A stretch of DNA of 64,000 bases from Mucilaginibacter kameinonensis (GTDB taxonomy: Bacteria; Bacteroidota; Bacteroidia; Sphingobacteriales; Sphingobacteriaceae): positions 186,001-250,000 of the forward strand of contig NZ_RCWZ01000003.1 of the NCBI RefSeq assembly GCF_003675385.1, written 5' to 3'. A model generated the notes under the pieces. That model was given only the letters and a program-made list of their open reading frames with translations, was not told where the DNA came from and did not search any database. A program made the translations under genes and the position numbers. Of this stretch, positions 56,555 through 64,000 are shown in pieces (position 1 is the stretch's first letter; every line of letters starts with the position of its first letter).

Positions 56555-57553
56555 TTACAGCTTAGGCATAATCCGCTTTTTCAGCAATGAGTATTCGGTG
56601 AGCCTTGGTTCAATATCGGTCCAGGAATTATCTCCCATTCCTTTAACAAACGCCTTACCCTCTGCGAGAACCGTGCCGTGCTTTAATACCAACTCACTAT
56701 ATCGCTTTGCAAAAGGAATTACTTTCTCTTCCATATATTGATCAAAATAATCTTTATGAACTAAGTCAATCGCAGACAATTTGGATCGCTGACTCCAGTC
56801 CTTATGCTCGATCGAATCATGCCGATAGACTCTTACGCAAGGCAGCAGTTTGGATATATGCCCAGTTTCTGTGACAGTCACACCAATCATTGGTGCATCA
56901 AGTACACCTATCGCCAAGCAAAGGTGCGCATCGAAATAATGTGCCGTTTTTGGCGGAACTTCGGACGCGTCAAAATGTTTCAGCGCCTTCAATAAAGGCA
57001 AAACGAGATTATTATATCCGTCTGTACCTGATAAAATAACATCAGGTCCTTTCCGGACACATTTGGAAAATGTAAAACAAGTAGGCACATCACCGTTTAA
57101 AAATTCCTGTTCTTGCAATTGAAGTGCGTGAATTACACTAAAGTGCCAACTCGAAGGGTCGTAATCACTGACCACCTTAAGGTTTTTTGAGAACAGACCA
57201 GCTACTAAAGGAAAATCGTTTGTAAAAATCTTGTCTGGTGTTAGAAAAAAAATATAAGGCAAATCGGACTGCTTGCATTCAATCAATAAATTTAACTCTG
57301 GTCTAACCCTCGGTTGATTGTCATTATCAAAAGTATACAATCTTGCAGAAGCCAAAATATCCATTGTCCTAATCTCATGACTATCACTGTCAATGTAACT
57401 CCATTCGTCTTGGCAATGAAAACGTTTTCTCAATTTTTCGCCTATGATCAATTGTAGCGGATATCCAGACTTTGTAATCGCCTTGTCTATGTCTGCTTCT
57501 GCCAAGCCATTCGGCAAAATATTGGTCGGTGGGTTTTCTTTGGAAAAGTTCAT
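56555..57553 (-). CDS. PD-(D/E)XK nuclease-like protein
   Basis: The 332-residue protein has a candidate restriction-endonuclease-like core near the N-terminus: Asp65 in IRTMDILASARL, then Glu92 and Lys94 in LNLLIECKQSD, in the order of the D...ExK motif, preceded by GEKLRKRFHC and followed by PYIFFL. The rest (about 110-332) is unrecognised. It is probably a DNA-processing or defence-type protein of unknown specificity. No methyltransferase or partner gene is adjacent. Lower GC than the sigma operons suggests transfer. Confidence 0.55.
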   Translation of the reverse strand: MNFSKENPPTNILPNGLAEADIDKAITKSGYPLQLIIGEKLRKRFHCQDEWSYIDSDSHEIRTMDILASARLYTFDNDNQPRVRPELNLLIECKQSDLPYIFFLTPDKIFTNDFPLVAGLFSKNLKVVSDYDPSSWHFSVIHALQLQEQEFLNGDVPTCFTFSKCVRKGPDVILSGTDGYNNLVLPLLKALKHFDASEVPPKTAHYFDAHLCLAIGVLDAPMIGVTVTETGHISKLLPCVRVYRHDSIEHKDWSQRSKLSAIDLVHKDYFDQYMEEKVIPFAKRYSELVLKHGTVLAEGKAFVKGMGDNSWTDIEPRLTEYSLLKKRIMPKL

Positions 57554-57836
57554 AAGGCTTCAGTATTCTGTCAACGTAAAATACAAAAAACTCGATAATT
57601 TCACTCATCACGTTTACGATTTAATCGTTAGCAGGCATTTGCCTTAGTAGAATAAATACAATGGTCGATCCTTTTTGAGTCGGCCATTGACATTTTAAGG
57701 GGTATATTGTAATTCCTTTTTCCTTTGCAGGTTTAATTTACCTGAATATTAATCACCGGTTAAAAATCTATCCTGATATTGTCTGCGTATATATCTATAT
57801 CACTACTATTATCTTTTACCTATAAAACAACATATC

Positions 57837-58016
57837 ATGGGATTAGGCGCACCAGAGATCATCTTAATTTTAGCCGCAGTATTGTTACTGTTCGGCGGAA
57901 AGAAAATACCGGAAATGATGAAAGGCCTGGGTAAAGGCATAAAGGACTTTAAGGACGCACAAAACAATGAGCCAATTATAAAAACATCGGAAACTGCAAC
58001 TGATACAAAACCCTGA
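57837..58016 (+). CDS. tatA: TatA/E-type twin-arginine translocase subunit
   Basis: This 59-residue gene is complete: the ATG at 57837 opens [21 protein letters not shown], followed by the TatA hinge and amphipathic helix [20 protein letters not shown] and an acidic/polar tail. FGGKKIPE is the TatA/E signature. It would form the Tat pore that exports folded proteins with RR leaders. Its stop overlaps the start of the ECF sigma gene by one base (TGATG), which is an unusual coupling. No TatB or TatC is in the window. The DUF4142 protein at 51790-52359 is a likely Tat client. Confidence 0.88.
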   Translation: MGLGAPEIILILAAVLLLFGGKKIPEMMKGLGKGIKDFKDAQNNEPIIKTSETATDTKP

Positions 58017-58591
58017 TGGCAATACGCAGGAAAAAAATATTTCCAGAAGATAAACTGATCAGCCTGATACGGGAGCGGCACCCACTGGGTGCCGAGGCAT
58101 TGTATGATATGTACAGTTCTTCACTTTACGGTTTAATCGTTCGCATTGTGCCAGAGACGGCAATAAGTGAAGATATTCTACAGGAAACTTTTATCCGGGT
58201 ATGGTCAGCTTTTGAGGGCTATGATGCTTCTAAAGGCCGAATATATACATGGATGGTCAATATCGCCAGAAACCTGGCGATTGACAGGGTTCGGTCTCGT
58301 ACTTATCGCAACAGTTTGCTTAATCACGAGCTGGATGGTTACGAGGAATTCTTTATACAGCCCGAAAGCGCCTCCGAAAAGGCAGATATGGCCTTCATCA
58401 AAAAGATTGCCACCACCCTGCCCAATACAGAACGGGAAATTGTCGATCTTATATATTACAAGGGTTACACGCATGCAGAAGTAGCTGAACAATTGAAGAT
58501 ACCCCTTGGAACAGCTAAAACCCGACTTCTCAGAGCAATTAAAAGATTGCGGACGATACTTCATGTTCAATCACTTCCCCTCGCATCCTGA
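58016..58591 (+). CDS. ECF sigma factor (paralogue 2)
   Basis: The 191-residue protein has region 2 (ALYDMYSSSLYGLIVRIV, SEDILQETFIRVWSAF, GRIYTWMVNIARNLAIDRVR) and region 4 (LPNTEREIVDLIYYKGYTHAEVAEQL, then IPLGTAKTRLLRAIKRL). It is a clear paralogue of the product at 51117-51695, differing mainly in the linker and C-terminus. It is translated directly after tatA through a one-base overlap. No anti-sigma factor is adjacent. The convergent XRE gene ends 8 bp away. Confidence 0.88.
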   Translation: MAIRRKKIFPEDKLISLIRERHPLGAEALYDMYSSSLYGLIVRIVPETAISEDILQETFIRVWSAFEGYDASKGRIYTWMVNIARNLAIDRVRSRTYRNSLLNHELDGYEEFFIQPESASEKADMAFIKKIATTLPNTEREIVDLIYYKGYTHAEVAEQLKIPLGTAKTRLLRAIKRLRTILHVQSLPLAS

Positions 58592-58598
58592 ATTTCCG

Positions 58599-58835
58599 TT
58601 ATTGAGATGCTAATATGCAGAACGGATCCTGGTAAAACAACAATTCAGTTGGCGAAACGTCTAATACCCTGGCGATCTGCAGGAAGCGATCTACCGTCAA
58701 TTTAACATGTCCCAGTTCGATCTTGCTGAAGGTATTTTGAGATATATTGAGTTTGTAAGCCACATAATACTGGCTGTAATTTTTGGACTCCCGGATAGTC
58801 CGAATGCGCAGTGCAACATCTTTTTCGCTGACCAT
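58599..58835 (-). CDS. XRE-family transcriptional regulator
   Basis: I use the ATG at 58835 (MVSEKDVALRIRTIRE), giving 78 residues; a longer frame to 58919 adds an improbable N-terminus. It has a classic helix-turn-helix: NYSQYYVAYKLNISQNTFSKIELGHVKLTVDRFLQIARVLDVSPTEL split over helices 2-5, with FSKIE as part of the recognition region. A short C-terminal tail follows. It is the intact version of the truncated gene at 52972-53127. It may control the adjacent DUF6799 gene or the convergent tatA-sigma operon. Confidence 0.8.
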   Translation of the reverse strand: MVSEKDVALRIRTIRESKNYSQYYVAYKLNISQNTFSKIELGHVKLTVDRFLQIARVLDVSPTELLFYQDPFCILASQ

Positions 58836-58934
58836 GAATTTTTGCTGATCTTTATATAAAAAACGAAAAAAACAGATCATCGGTTTTTCATGGAAACCCA
58901 TAGCCCCTTTTCTCCCCAAATATCGATTTTAAAA

Positions 58935-58953
58935 GCGGGGGCTATAACCCCGC
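58935..58953 (-). terminator. Terminator downstream of DUF6799 gene (copy 2)
   Basis: GCGGGG (58935-58940) and CCCCGC (58948-58953), followed by TTTTAAAA on the minus strand, as in copy 1. Confidence 0.7.
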
Positions 58954-58971
58954 ATCTCAATTACCGGATCC

Positions 58972-59292
58972 CTACATCTTCATGGTGGTATCCTTCACCA
59001 TTTTCTTGTGTTTCATCTTCATCGGCTTCTCAATCGTACCATCCATGTTGACACACTGGCCGTTTTTCAGCATCATACTTTTGCCATCCTTCATTTTGAC
59101 CATGCCATCAGTCATCACCATCGTACCATTGGACATTGTCATATCCTTATCCATCATCATGGTTTTGCCCTCTTTCATAACCATCATTTTCCCATCTTTC
59201 ATCATCACCCCATCCTTCATTTTCATGTGCGTTTGGGCCATGACACCCGCGCTGAACAACAGGGCCATTAATGCCATCAGTAACTTTCTCAT
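58972..59292 (-). CDS. Methionine/lysine-rich DUF6799-like exported protein (copy 2)
   Basis: The 106-residue protein has a signal peptide (MRKLLMALMALLFSAGVMAQ). The mature part consists of repeated 'dG.M' units rich in Met and Lys with one Cys (NGQCVNMDG). It is nearly identical to the 53264-53584 product, with only two substitutions noticed. Conservation of the frame with few protein changes indicates a recent duplication. Function unknown; envelope metal binding is a guess from the Met content. The XRE gene lies just downstream on the same strand. Confidence 0.8.
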   Translation of the reverse strand: MRKLLMALMALLFSAGVMAQTHMKMKDGVMMKDGKMMVMKEGKTMMMDKDMTMSNGTMVMTDGMVKMKDGKSMMLKNGQCVNMDGTIEKPMKMKHKKMVKDTTMKM

Positions 59293-59663
59293 AATTTTTT
59301 GATTTACAGTTTTTAACTCAACCGGAACCTGTAGAAAATGTTTACAAGATCGCTACTCCTATACAGGATAATTTACTGCAAATCAATTATTTTAAATTAT
59401 AACTGATAGTTTAAAAAAGTGATAAAAAATGCGATCATGCGTAACTTGAAAGTAAATAATATCGGTGTCTGCGTTTTATGCAATGGCACGCTTTCTGGAG
59501 AAATCAAGACTGACAGCTTGCAATAAGAATTTGCGGAGTAAAGCGCCGCAACAAAATGTAAATGATGATAAATTCGTTCAAAGAATATTTGCTCTTCGAT
59601 CATCATTTACGCCCGTGCATGGCCGATATTCTGAGGATTGCCGCTAAGTTCTCTGAGCGATCG

Positions 59664-59817
59664 TAAAAAAAGTTGTCAATTTTTTTGACAACTTGCCTAA
59701 AATAGTACTAAAACCCGACGTCCACACGAACCGGTTTTTAGATGACCTTAACCGTTTGGCCTCTCTATTTGATGATTGAGCCTATTCGAAATATCTAACC
59801 CGTTTTTAATTGAACCA
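59664..59817 (+). repeat. Dispersed ~160-bp repeat, copy C
   Basis: It has a palindrome at 59670-59694 (10-bp arms, 5-nt loop) and the frame VLKPDVHTNRFLDDLNRLASLFDD with a TGA stop at 59777-59779, then CTAACCCGTTTTT. The same frame continues upstream into a 60-codon open stretch interrupted by TAA and TGA just before the palindrome. Confidence 0.75.
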
Positions 59818-59885
59818 GAAAAATTATTTCATTTGACCCGAAAGTTGATAAGCGTGAATAAAGAAGATTTTTGTTTATTATTTCA

Positions 59886-59935
59886 GGTCGAGCCCATTAG
59901 AGTGCATCTGAAGGTGCATCCTAATGGGCTCGACC
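59886..59935. repeat. Long palindrome, 15-bp perfect arms
   Basis: GGTCGAGCCCATTAG (59886-59900) and CTAATGGGCTCGACC (59921-59935) are perfect inverted repeats. Inner bases (TGCA on both sides) extend the stem to about 21 positions with one mismatch and one wobble. There is no T-run, so it is not a typical terminator. A related single arm is at 54188-54203. Confidence 0.75.
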
Positions 59936-60158
59936 CAATTTATTAAGAAACTCTATTTATTCTCTTCACTGTCGGGTAACAGCTTGATTTAAAACTTCGG
60001 TCACGAAGCGTGATCTGTGTGTTGCAGATAAGAAAATTCAGGTTTGCGCCCCCGCCAACTTTACTTCCTGCATTATTAACGTTATTGTAAATATAATATT
60101 AAGTTCAGCTATAAATAAGGCCACTTCAGCACGAATATGGTTCAAGGTGATAGTTTCA

Positions 60159-60686
60159 TTAGTGGAGATATTCGCGGCTGATCATTTCGTAAAGTTCTTT
60201 GCAGTCTTTCGCCATATCGATATTTTGTTTAAGCAGTAAAGTGAGTTCCTTTGTTGGCATAGCCAGAGCGATATCGTGTAGGCAGGTAAAACAGGAAATC
60301 TCGATACTTTCAAGCGTATTTAAATGATATAACATCATCAGGTCAGATTCAAATCCTGAGAGGTCTGCTGCTTTGTTCACAACGTATGCTTCCATGATCA
60401 GTCCCCGAATACCAGTAATGGTTGAGCGTTTATATTTTTCACCAATAATATCATAGATTACCAACAACCTTAATAACTGTATTTTGATATCATCAACATT
60501 CTCAAGAATAGCATTCTTAAGGTCCTTGAAAGACGCGCCTTCAGCCATGGTTGGCAGATTAGTGACAAGATAGGTTTTCACCATGAAAATATTATCCAGC
60601 TGCATCAGAAATACCTTTTTCAGGGATTTATTGTCGAGCTTAAGATGGCCGTTGAAGAGCCTCATTTTTGATTTTGCTAAATTCAT
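60159..60686 (-). CDS. DUF892/YciF-like ferritin-fold protein
   Basis: The 175-residue, all-helical protein follows the YciE/YciF (DUF892) plan: KVFLMQLDNIFMVKTYLVTNLPTMAEGAS as the first helix pair, then FKDLKNAILENVDDIKIQLLRL, a GIRGLIMEAY element, MMLYHLNTLESIEISCF and a closing LLLKQNIDMAKDCKELYEMI. Family members are ferritin-like stress proteins. Several usual metal-ligand Glu/His positions look substituted here, so iron binding is doubtful. It is 47 bp downstream of an XRE-type regulator gene on the same strand. Confidence 0.65.
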   Translation of the reverse strand: MNLAKSKMRLFNGHLKLDNKSLKKVFLMQLDNIFMVKTYLVTNLPTMAEGASFKDLKNAILENVDDIKIQLLRLLVIYDIIGEKYKRSTITGIRGLIMEAYVVNKAADLSGFESDLMMLYHLNTLESIEISCFTCLHDIALAMPTKELTLLLKQNIDMAKDCKELYEMISREYLH

Positions 60687-60733
60687 GATCGTATTTAAGT
60701 TTAGAGGCAGGAATTCGCCACCCTCCTGTCGCT

Positions 60734-61057
60734 TTACCGTCTGAGTTCTTCAAATAGTTCAATAACCTTCTTTTGAAGGTCGTTCAGCTCAATTTCCCTT
60801 TGCAACAATTTCAGATTGGCCGCTTGGAGCTCAGCAGCGTTTGAGCTCTCCTCATCATCATTAAAAGTTAAAAGCTGAATTACCGAAAGACTAAAAACAG
60901 CTGCCAACTGTTCCAGTCTCGACAAATTAATATCGGTAATTCCAGTTTCAATTTTGGAAAATGCAGGAATCGAAATATTTAGTCTTATAGCCACATCCTC
61001 CTGGCTCCAGCCCTGTTGATGGCGTAAAAGCCGGATGTTTTGTTTAAGGTTTCGCAT
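60734..61057 (-). CDS. XRE regulator with C-terminal coiled coil
   Basis: The 107-residue protein has an N-terminal HTH (residues 5-62: LRHQQGWSQEDVAIRLNISIPAFSKIETGITDINLSRLEQLAAVF split over five helices) and a C-terminal helix (about 72-107) with heptad leucines (LKLLQREIELNDLQKKVIEL) that probably dimerises. This HTH-plus-zipper form is common in Bacteroidetes. It likely regulates itself and the following DUF892 gene. Confidence 0.82.
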   Translation of the reverse strand: MRNLKQNIRLLRHQQGWSQEDVAIRLNISIPAFSKIETGITDINLSRLEQLAAVFSLSVIQLLTFNDDEESSNAAELQAANLKLLQREIELNDLQKKVIELFEELRR

Positions 61058-61387
61058 AGATAAGACAATCTGCTTAATTTTAAGTACTTGTAAACATACC
61101 TTTTAAAAATGGTATTAAATATTATTAAAAACCTTTCAGCGTAAGCAAAATAGATAGCAAATAATCATTGACGACTGCGAAAATATTCCGAAATAACCAA
61201 AGCTTAAACTGTAAAAAGAATTGCATGATCCGCGTGATACACCTTTTATCTAAATATCGTGCGAATCCATTATCTCGTAACAAAGAAAGGTTCCTTGTTA
61301 GCTGTACTTTTTATAAACAAATCAGATGAGCAACGACCAGAATGCTATTTCAATAAAACATACTAAACCAATTAGGTGTCCCAGTAT
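61058..61387. other. Intergenic region, 330 bp
   Basis: AT-rich sequence between two minus-strand genes. It must contain the promoter of the XRE gene. No repeat or structured element noticed. Confidence 0.5.
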
Positions 61388-61861
61388 TTAGGCTGCAAGA
61401 CGACGTTCCTGAAGTAATTTAATTAAAGGTCGGAGAAAATCAGGATCAAACGCCTCTTGTGGAGCATGCATATGTTCCTTCGTGTTAACAAAACAATCGA
61501 TTGGATTTCTGGTGCCGGATTGTAGAAGTGCATCGGCGTTAGTAAGATAGGTAAGAAAGGCAGGTACATATAAAACACCACCATCTTCTTTCCGGCGTAC
61601 CAGGCTAAACATTTCCTCCAGGAAGCTTACCAGTGCCCCGCAGCTCGTAAATAAATCCCCGTATGTTAAATGATCGTATAGTTCCCGTGTTTTTTGTAGC
61701 CGGATTTCCAGCAGGCAAACTGCATTCCTAATTTCGGATTGAATTTCTGGTGAGCTTTCTATGCAACTCAGCTCATCTAACCTTTCTGAGAGATGCGCAT
61801 GAATACAATATTCCTGTATCTGCGAATTCGTTAGATCTGGTTGTTCAGCGTTATTTTTCAT
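61388..61861 (-). CDS. Hypothetical helical protein
   Basis: I choose the ATG at 61861 (MKNNAEQPDLTNSQ), giving 157 residues; an 18-codon longer frame exists. It is predicted to be all-helical, with regularly spaced Leu and Glu (LSERLDELSCIE, AVCLLEIRLQKTRELYDHL, LVSFLEEMFSLVRRKE). The pattern is reminiscent of small RteC-like or DUF-type helical proteins of Bacteroidetes, but I do not recognise the family. No signal peptide. It is divergent from the STAND gene. Confidence 0.5.
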   Translation of the reverse strand: MKNNAEQPDLTNSQIQEYCIHAHLSERLDELSCIESSPEIQSEIRNAVCLLEIRLQKTRELYDHLTYGDLFTSCGALVSFLEEMFSLVRRKEDGGVLYVPAFLTYLTNADALLQSGTRNPIDCFVNTKEHMHAPQEAFDPDFLRPLIKLLQERRLAA

Positions 61862-62225
61862 GGGGATTTTGATTACTGTCCATGGATAGTCGTCAGGACA
61901 TTGCAGGATCGGCAATGTATGGAAATTAATGCGGCATGAGAATTAAAATCAACTAAATTCTTGTTTTATAGAGAATTACCCAAAATACCCCTTGTTCATT
62001 TCATTCATTTTATATTTACTCTGTTACAGAATAAAAAAAATTCAATCTTTAAAACATAAACGTGATAGATCAGATTATACAATATATTCCAAATGCTATT
62101 GCGAATTTAAAACTACCCATTTTATAATATGTACTTATCGGCAGCTTTTCAATACTGCCGGGCACACTTACATATTGCAGCCGGTCATTCAGTCGTTTCG
62201 TTAACAGTGCCCAATAGATATACCT
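61862..62225. other. Intergenic region between divergent genes, 364 bp
   Basis: It contains the promoters of the divergent helical-protein and STAND ATPase genes, with no confident consensus match. No other feature seen. Confidence 0.5.
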
Positions 62226-64000
62226 ATGTCTGCAATTGTAACCACCTTTCACCTGGAAATCATTAAAAACCTGTGCCTTGAAAAGGCAGGTATAAAATCG
62301 ATAAAGCCTTCTGACTGCCGGATAATATCTTTTCTGATTATGAAAGATACCAGCCTTAATATAAGTGAAACAACCTTGAAGCGTTTGTTCGGCCTGGCTA
62401 TCAGCAAATTCAGTCCTTCTCTTTTTACAGTCAGTGCATTGGCTGTTTACTGCGGATTCGAAGGATGGGACAGTTTTTGTCGTGTTTACCCCATAAAAAA
62501 AATTCCTGATGCAGGCCTTCCCATGGGTTGGTACCATCTGCAGTTCCGCGCACGCGAGGCCAGCGATTTTACATTACAGGCATTGAAGAACAAATCGGGT
62601 ATTCCCTACCGTCAAACTATAGCACGGGAATTCATGGATGATTATTTTCGCGCGTTTGACGAATCCGGCCTGACGGGCTCGGTCATCACAGGTCCTGCAG
62701 GTTATGGCAAGACCATTGCACTTTGTCATTGGCTGGATGAGCAATCTGAAAGCAGTAACGATGTTGTACTTTTTTACAGCAGCATTGCTTTAATGAGCGT
62801 TTTGCATGGTGGTAAAAGCATAGACGACTGGATGGCCTTTTTGCTCGGTTTTCATACCGAGGCGGTCTTCAACGAAATGATCGATGGAAGGGAAAATGGT
62901 AAATTCTACCTTGTGTTGGATGGGATGGACGACCATATGTTTAAAAAAGAACAATTCCACCTTTTATTAAATCAGTTGTCGCACCTCCATGCCTTTTACC
63001 GGCAATTCGAGTGGTTTAAGCTGGTGCTGACTATGCGTTCCACAACCTGGATTAATTATAAGCATGAACTGGAATCGGGCGAAAACAAATGGTTTACTGC
63101 CTTTCGCGACCACGAAGAGTGCATCAACATGCCGCTGTTTTCTTACAGGGAAATTCAATTATTACGTGATCGTATCAGCGCGCGATCAGCGAAGAAGTTA
63201 AGCCTGGAGCAGGCCGAAAGCTTTTGTCACCCGCTTTACTTTCAATATTATTGCCAGATGGAGAAAGGAGCCTTTCCGGTATCCGGGGCTGAAAGGATTT
63301 TATCTTACGAGCTGAGTTCATTATTTATGCTCAATAAGGTATACGTTGGCTATTACGCGGCGGAAAAAGTATCGCTCCTGCAGCAATTGGCGGATATGTT
63401 AGATTTCGGGGATGAACATTACCAGGTGGAAAAACTAAAAGTAATGAACATCCTGAATAAGTATGACCAGGCATTTCGTGAATTGTTAAGTGCAGGCGTG
63501 CTGCGCAGCTCAATATCAGCACCGGCCACAAGTTTGCCCACCACATCCGGTTCGGAAACCCTGATTTTGTGTTTCATACGATTGCCCGCAGTATGTTAAA
63601 CGATAACGGCGACCGGTTTGACGCAAAGCTGGTTGACCTTATCAATACCCGTTTTGGCAAACATAAAGCAAAGATTCCGGTGTTAAAATGGTGTTTGATG
63701 CATGCACTGAAAACCGGCCAGCGTACTGGTTTCCAGTATCTCTCCGGAGCCGATCTTAACCTAAACGAGAAATCAGACCTGATTTTGTTTTTAGGCGACC
63801 TGCTGGAGAAGGTTAGCGTTTCGATGAAAAAGGAAGAATCTTTCTGGCAATTCTTCAACGAGGACGCTGGCGACAGATTGTTCGACTTTTTCTTCGGACT
63901 GGAACTGATCAACGAGGATTACAAAACAACGTTAAATACACTACTTAAATTTGAGTTGAACAGTTACAAGAAAATCATTGTTTACACGACGCTGGGTATT
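62226..64000 (+). pseudogene. STAND/NACHT-like P-loop ATPase, frameshifted and cut by the window edge
   Basis: The first frame (62226-63599) encodes 457 residues. An N-terminal helical domain (ISETTLKRLFGL, LAVYCGFEGWDSF), as found in several Bacteroidetes proteins, is followed by a P-loop with GPAGYGKT at 156-163 and Walker B FYLVLDGMDD at 227-236, then a helical sensor region. From about 63509 the homologous-looking sequence continues in another frame (LNISTGHKFAHHIRFGNP...) and stays open to 64000, so one base is missing near 63505-63511. STAND ATPases act as switches in signalling and antiphage defence. The sensor domain is off the edge. It is either a decayed gene or a base-call error. 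Confidence 0.7.

Larger units (their letters stand above)
58690..59817. repeat. ~1.1-kb duplicated segment, copy 2
   Basis: This is the partner of 52982-54111. It contains most of the XRE gene, the hairpin terminator, the DUF6799 gene and dispersed-repeat copy C. Substitutions are scattered, and short indels appear in the non-coding part. Confidence 0.85.
59293..60158. other. Intergenic region with repeat C and a long palindrome
   Basis: The 866 bp contain no supported gene. They hold the end of the 1.1-kb duplication, dispersed-repeat copy C (59664-59817) and the palindrome at 59886-59935. The final ~220 bp before the DUF892 stop show nothing recognisable. Confidence 0.6.

Noticed and set aside
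59465..59647. 60-codon plus-strand frame upstream of repeat copy C
   Set aside because: It is in frame with the conserved repeat peptide but separated from it by stops. Copy 1 has the related sequence interrupted, so it is not supported as a separate gene; it is kept only as context for the repeat.

Overview
The window looks like a chromosomal segment from a Bacteroidetes bacterium of the Sphingobacteriaceae type (Mucilaginibacter- or Pedobacter-like). The evidence is a SusC/SusD pair driven by a FecI/FecR-type sigma and anti-sigma pair, a type IX secretion (CHU_C-type) C-terminal domain, DUF6443/RHS wall-associated proteins, DUF4142 and DUF6799 proteins, and weak or absent Shine-Dalgarno sequences. 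No rRNA, tRNA, CRISPR array, integrase or intact transposase was seen.

Layout. (1) 1-6793, minus strand: a compact type II secretion / type IV pilus-like operon of pseudopilin, prepilin peptidase, GspE-type ATPase, secretin, PilM/PilN-like and PilO/GspM-like proteins, then a secreted protein that runs off the left edge. No GspF/PilC platform protein is visible. (2) 7309-9316: two genes broken by one-base frameshifts, a PA14-domain protein and an M15 peptidase. (3) 9537-22620, minus strand: a FecI-FecR-SusC-SusD nutrient-uptake operon with two lipoproteins, a large HEXXH metalloprotease and a second TonB-dependent receptor, ending in a strong terminator. The protease suggests a peptide or protein substrate. 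(4) 23342-30031, plus strand: a tight cluster of unknown function with a membrane protein, an SH3-subtilisin fusion without a signal peptide, a secreted helical protein, a gene fragment and a T9SS-exported surface protein with a propeller and Ig-like domains.

(5) 30066-48926, minus strand: an RHS polymorphic-toxin locus. A 1,137-residue RHS-type protein is followed by two giant RHS proteins whose first ~2,047 residues are encoded by a 6,181-bp direct repeat (31326-37506 and 39346-45526). I found no difference between the copies where I compared them. The copies diverge exactly at the end of the RHS core into two unrelated tips: one with an HELAH metallopeptidase motif, the other with a His/Cys arrangement like L,D-transpeptidases. 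Each RHS gene overlaps, by ATGA, a small gene with an N-terminal export or membrane signal, which is probably the immunity gene. The downstream copy still carries the last codons of the 1,137-residue gene, so the direction of the duplication can be read.

(6) 49656-64000: a mosaic accessory region. It holds two paralogous ECF sigma operons (one with DoxX, one with an overlapping 59-residue TatA), a DUF4142 protein with a Tat-like signal, two copies of an XRE regulator/DUF6799 segment about 1.1 kb long, and a metallo-beta-lactamase-fold gene whose 5' end is fused to a truncated XRE gene. It also holds lower-GC genes (a two-repeat cysteine protein, a papain-like plus trefoil-like protein, a PD-(D/E)XK protein), a DUF892 protein, an XRE/coiled-coil regulator, and a frameshifted STAND-type ATPase running off the right edge. 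A dispersed ~160-bp repeat occurs at least four times here. Its copies differ largely by synonymous changes in one reading frame, which suggests a conserved peptide tail or the remains of a gene family.
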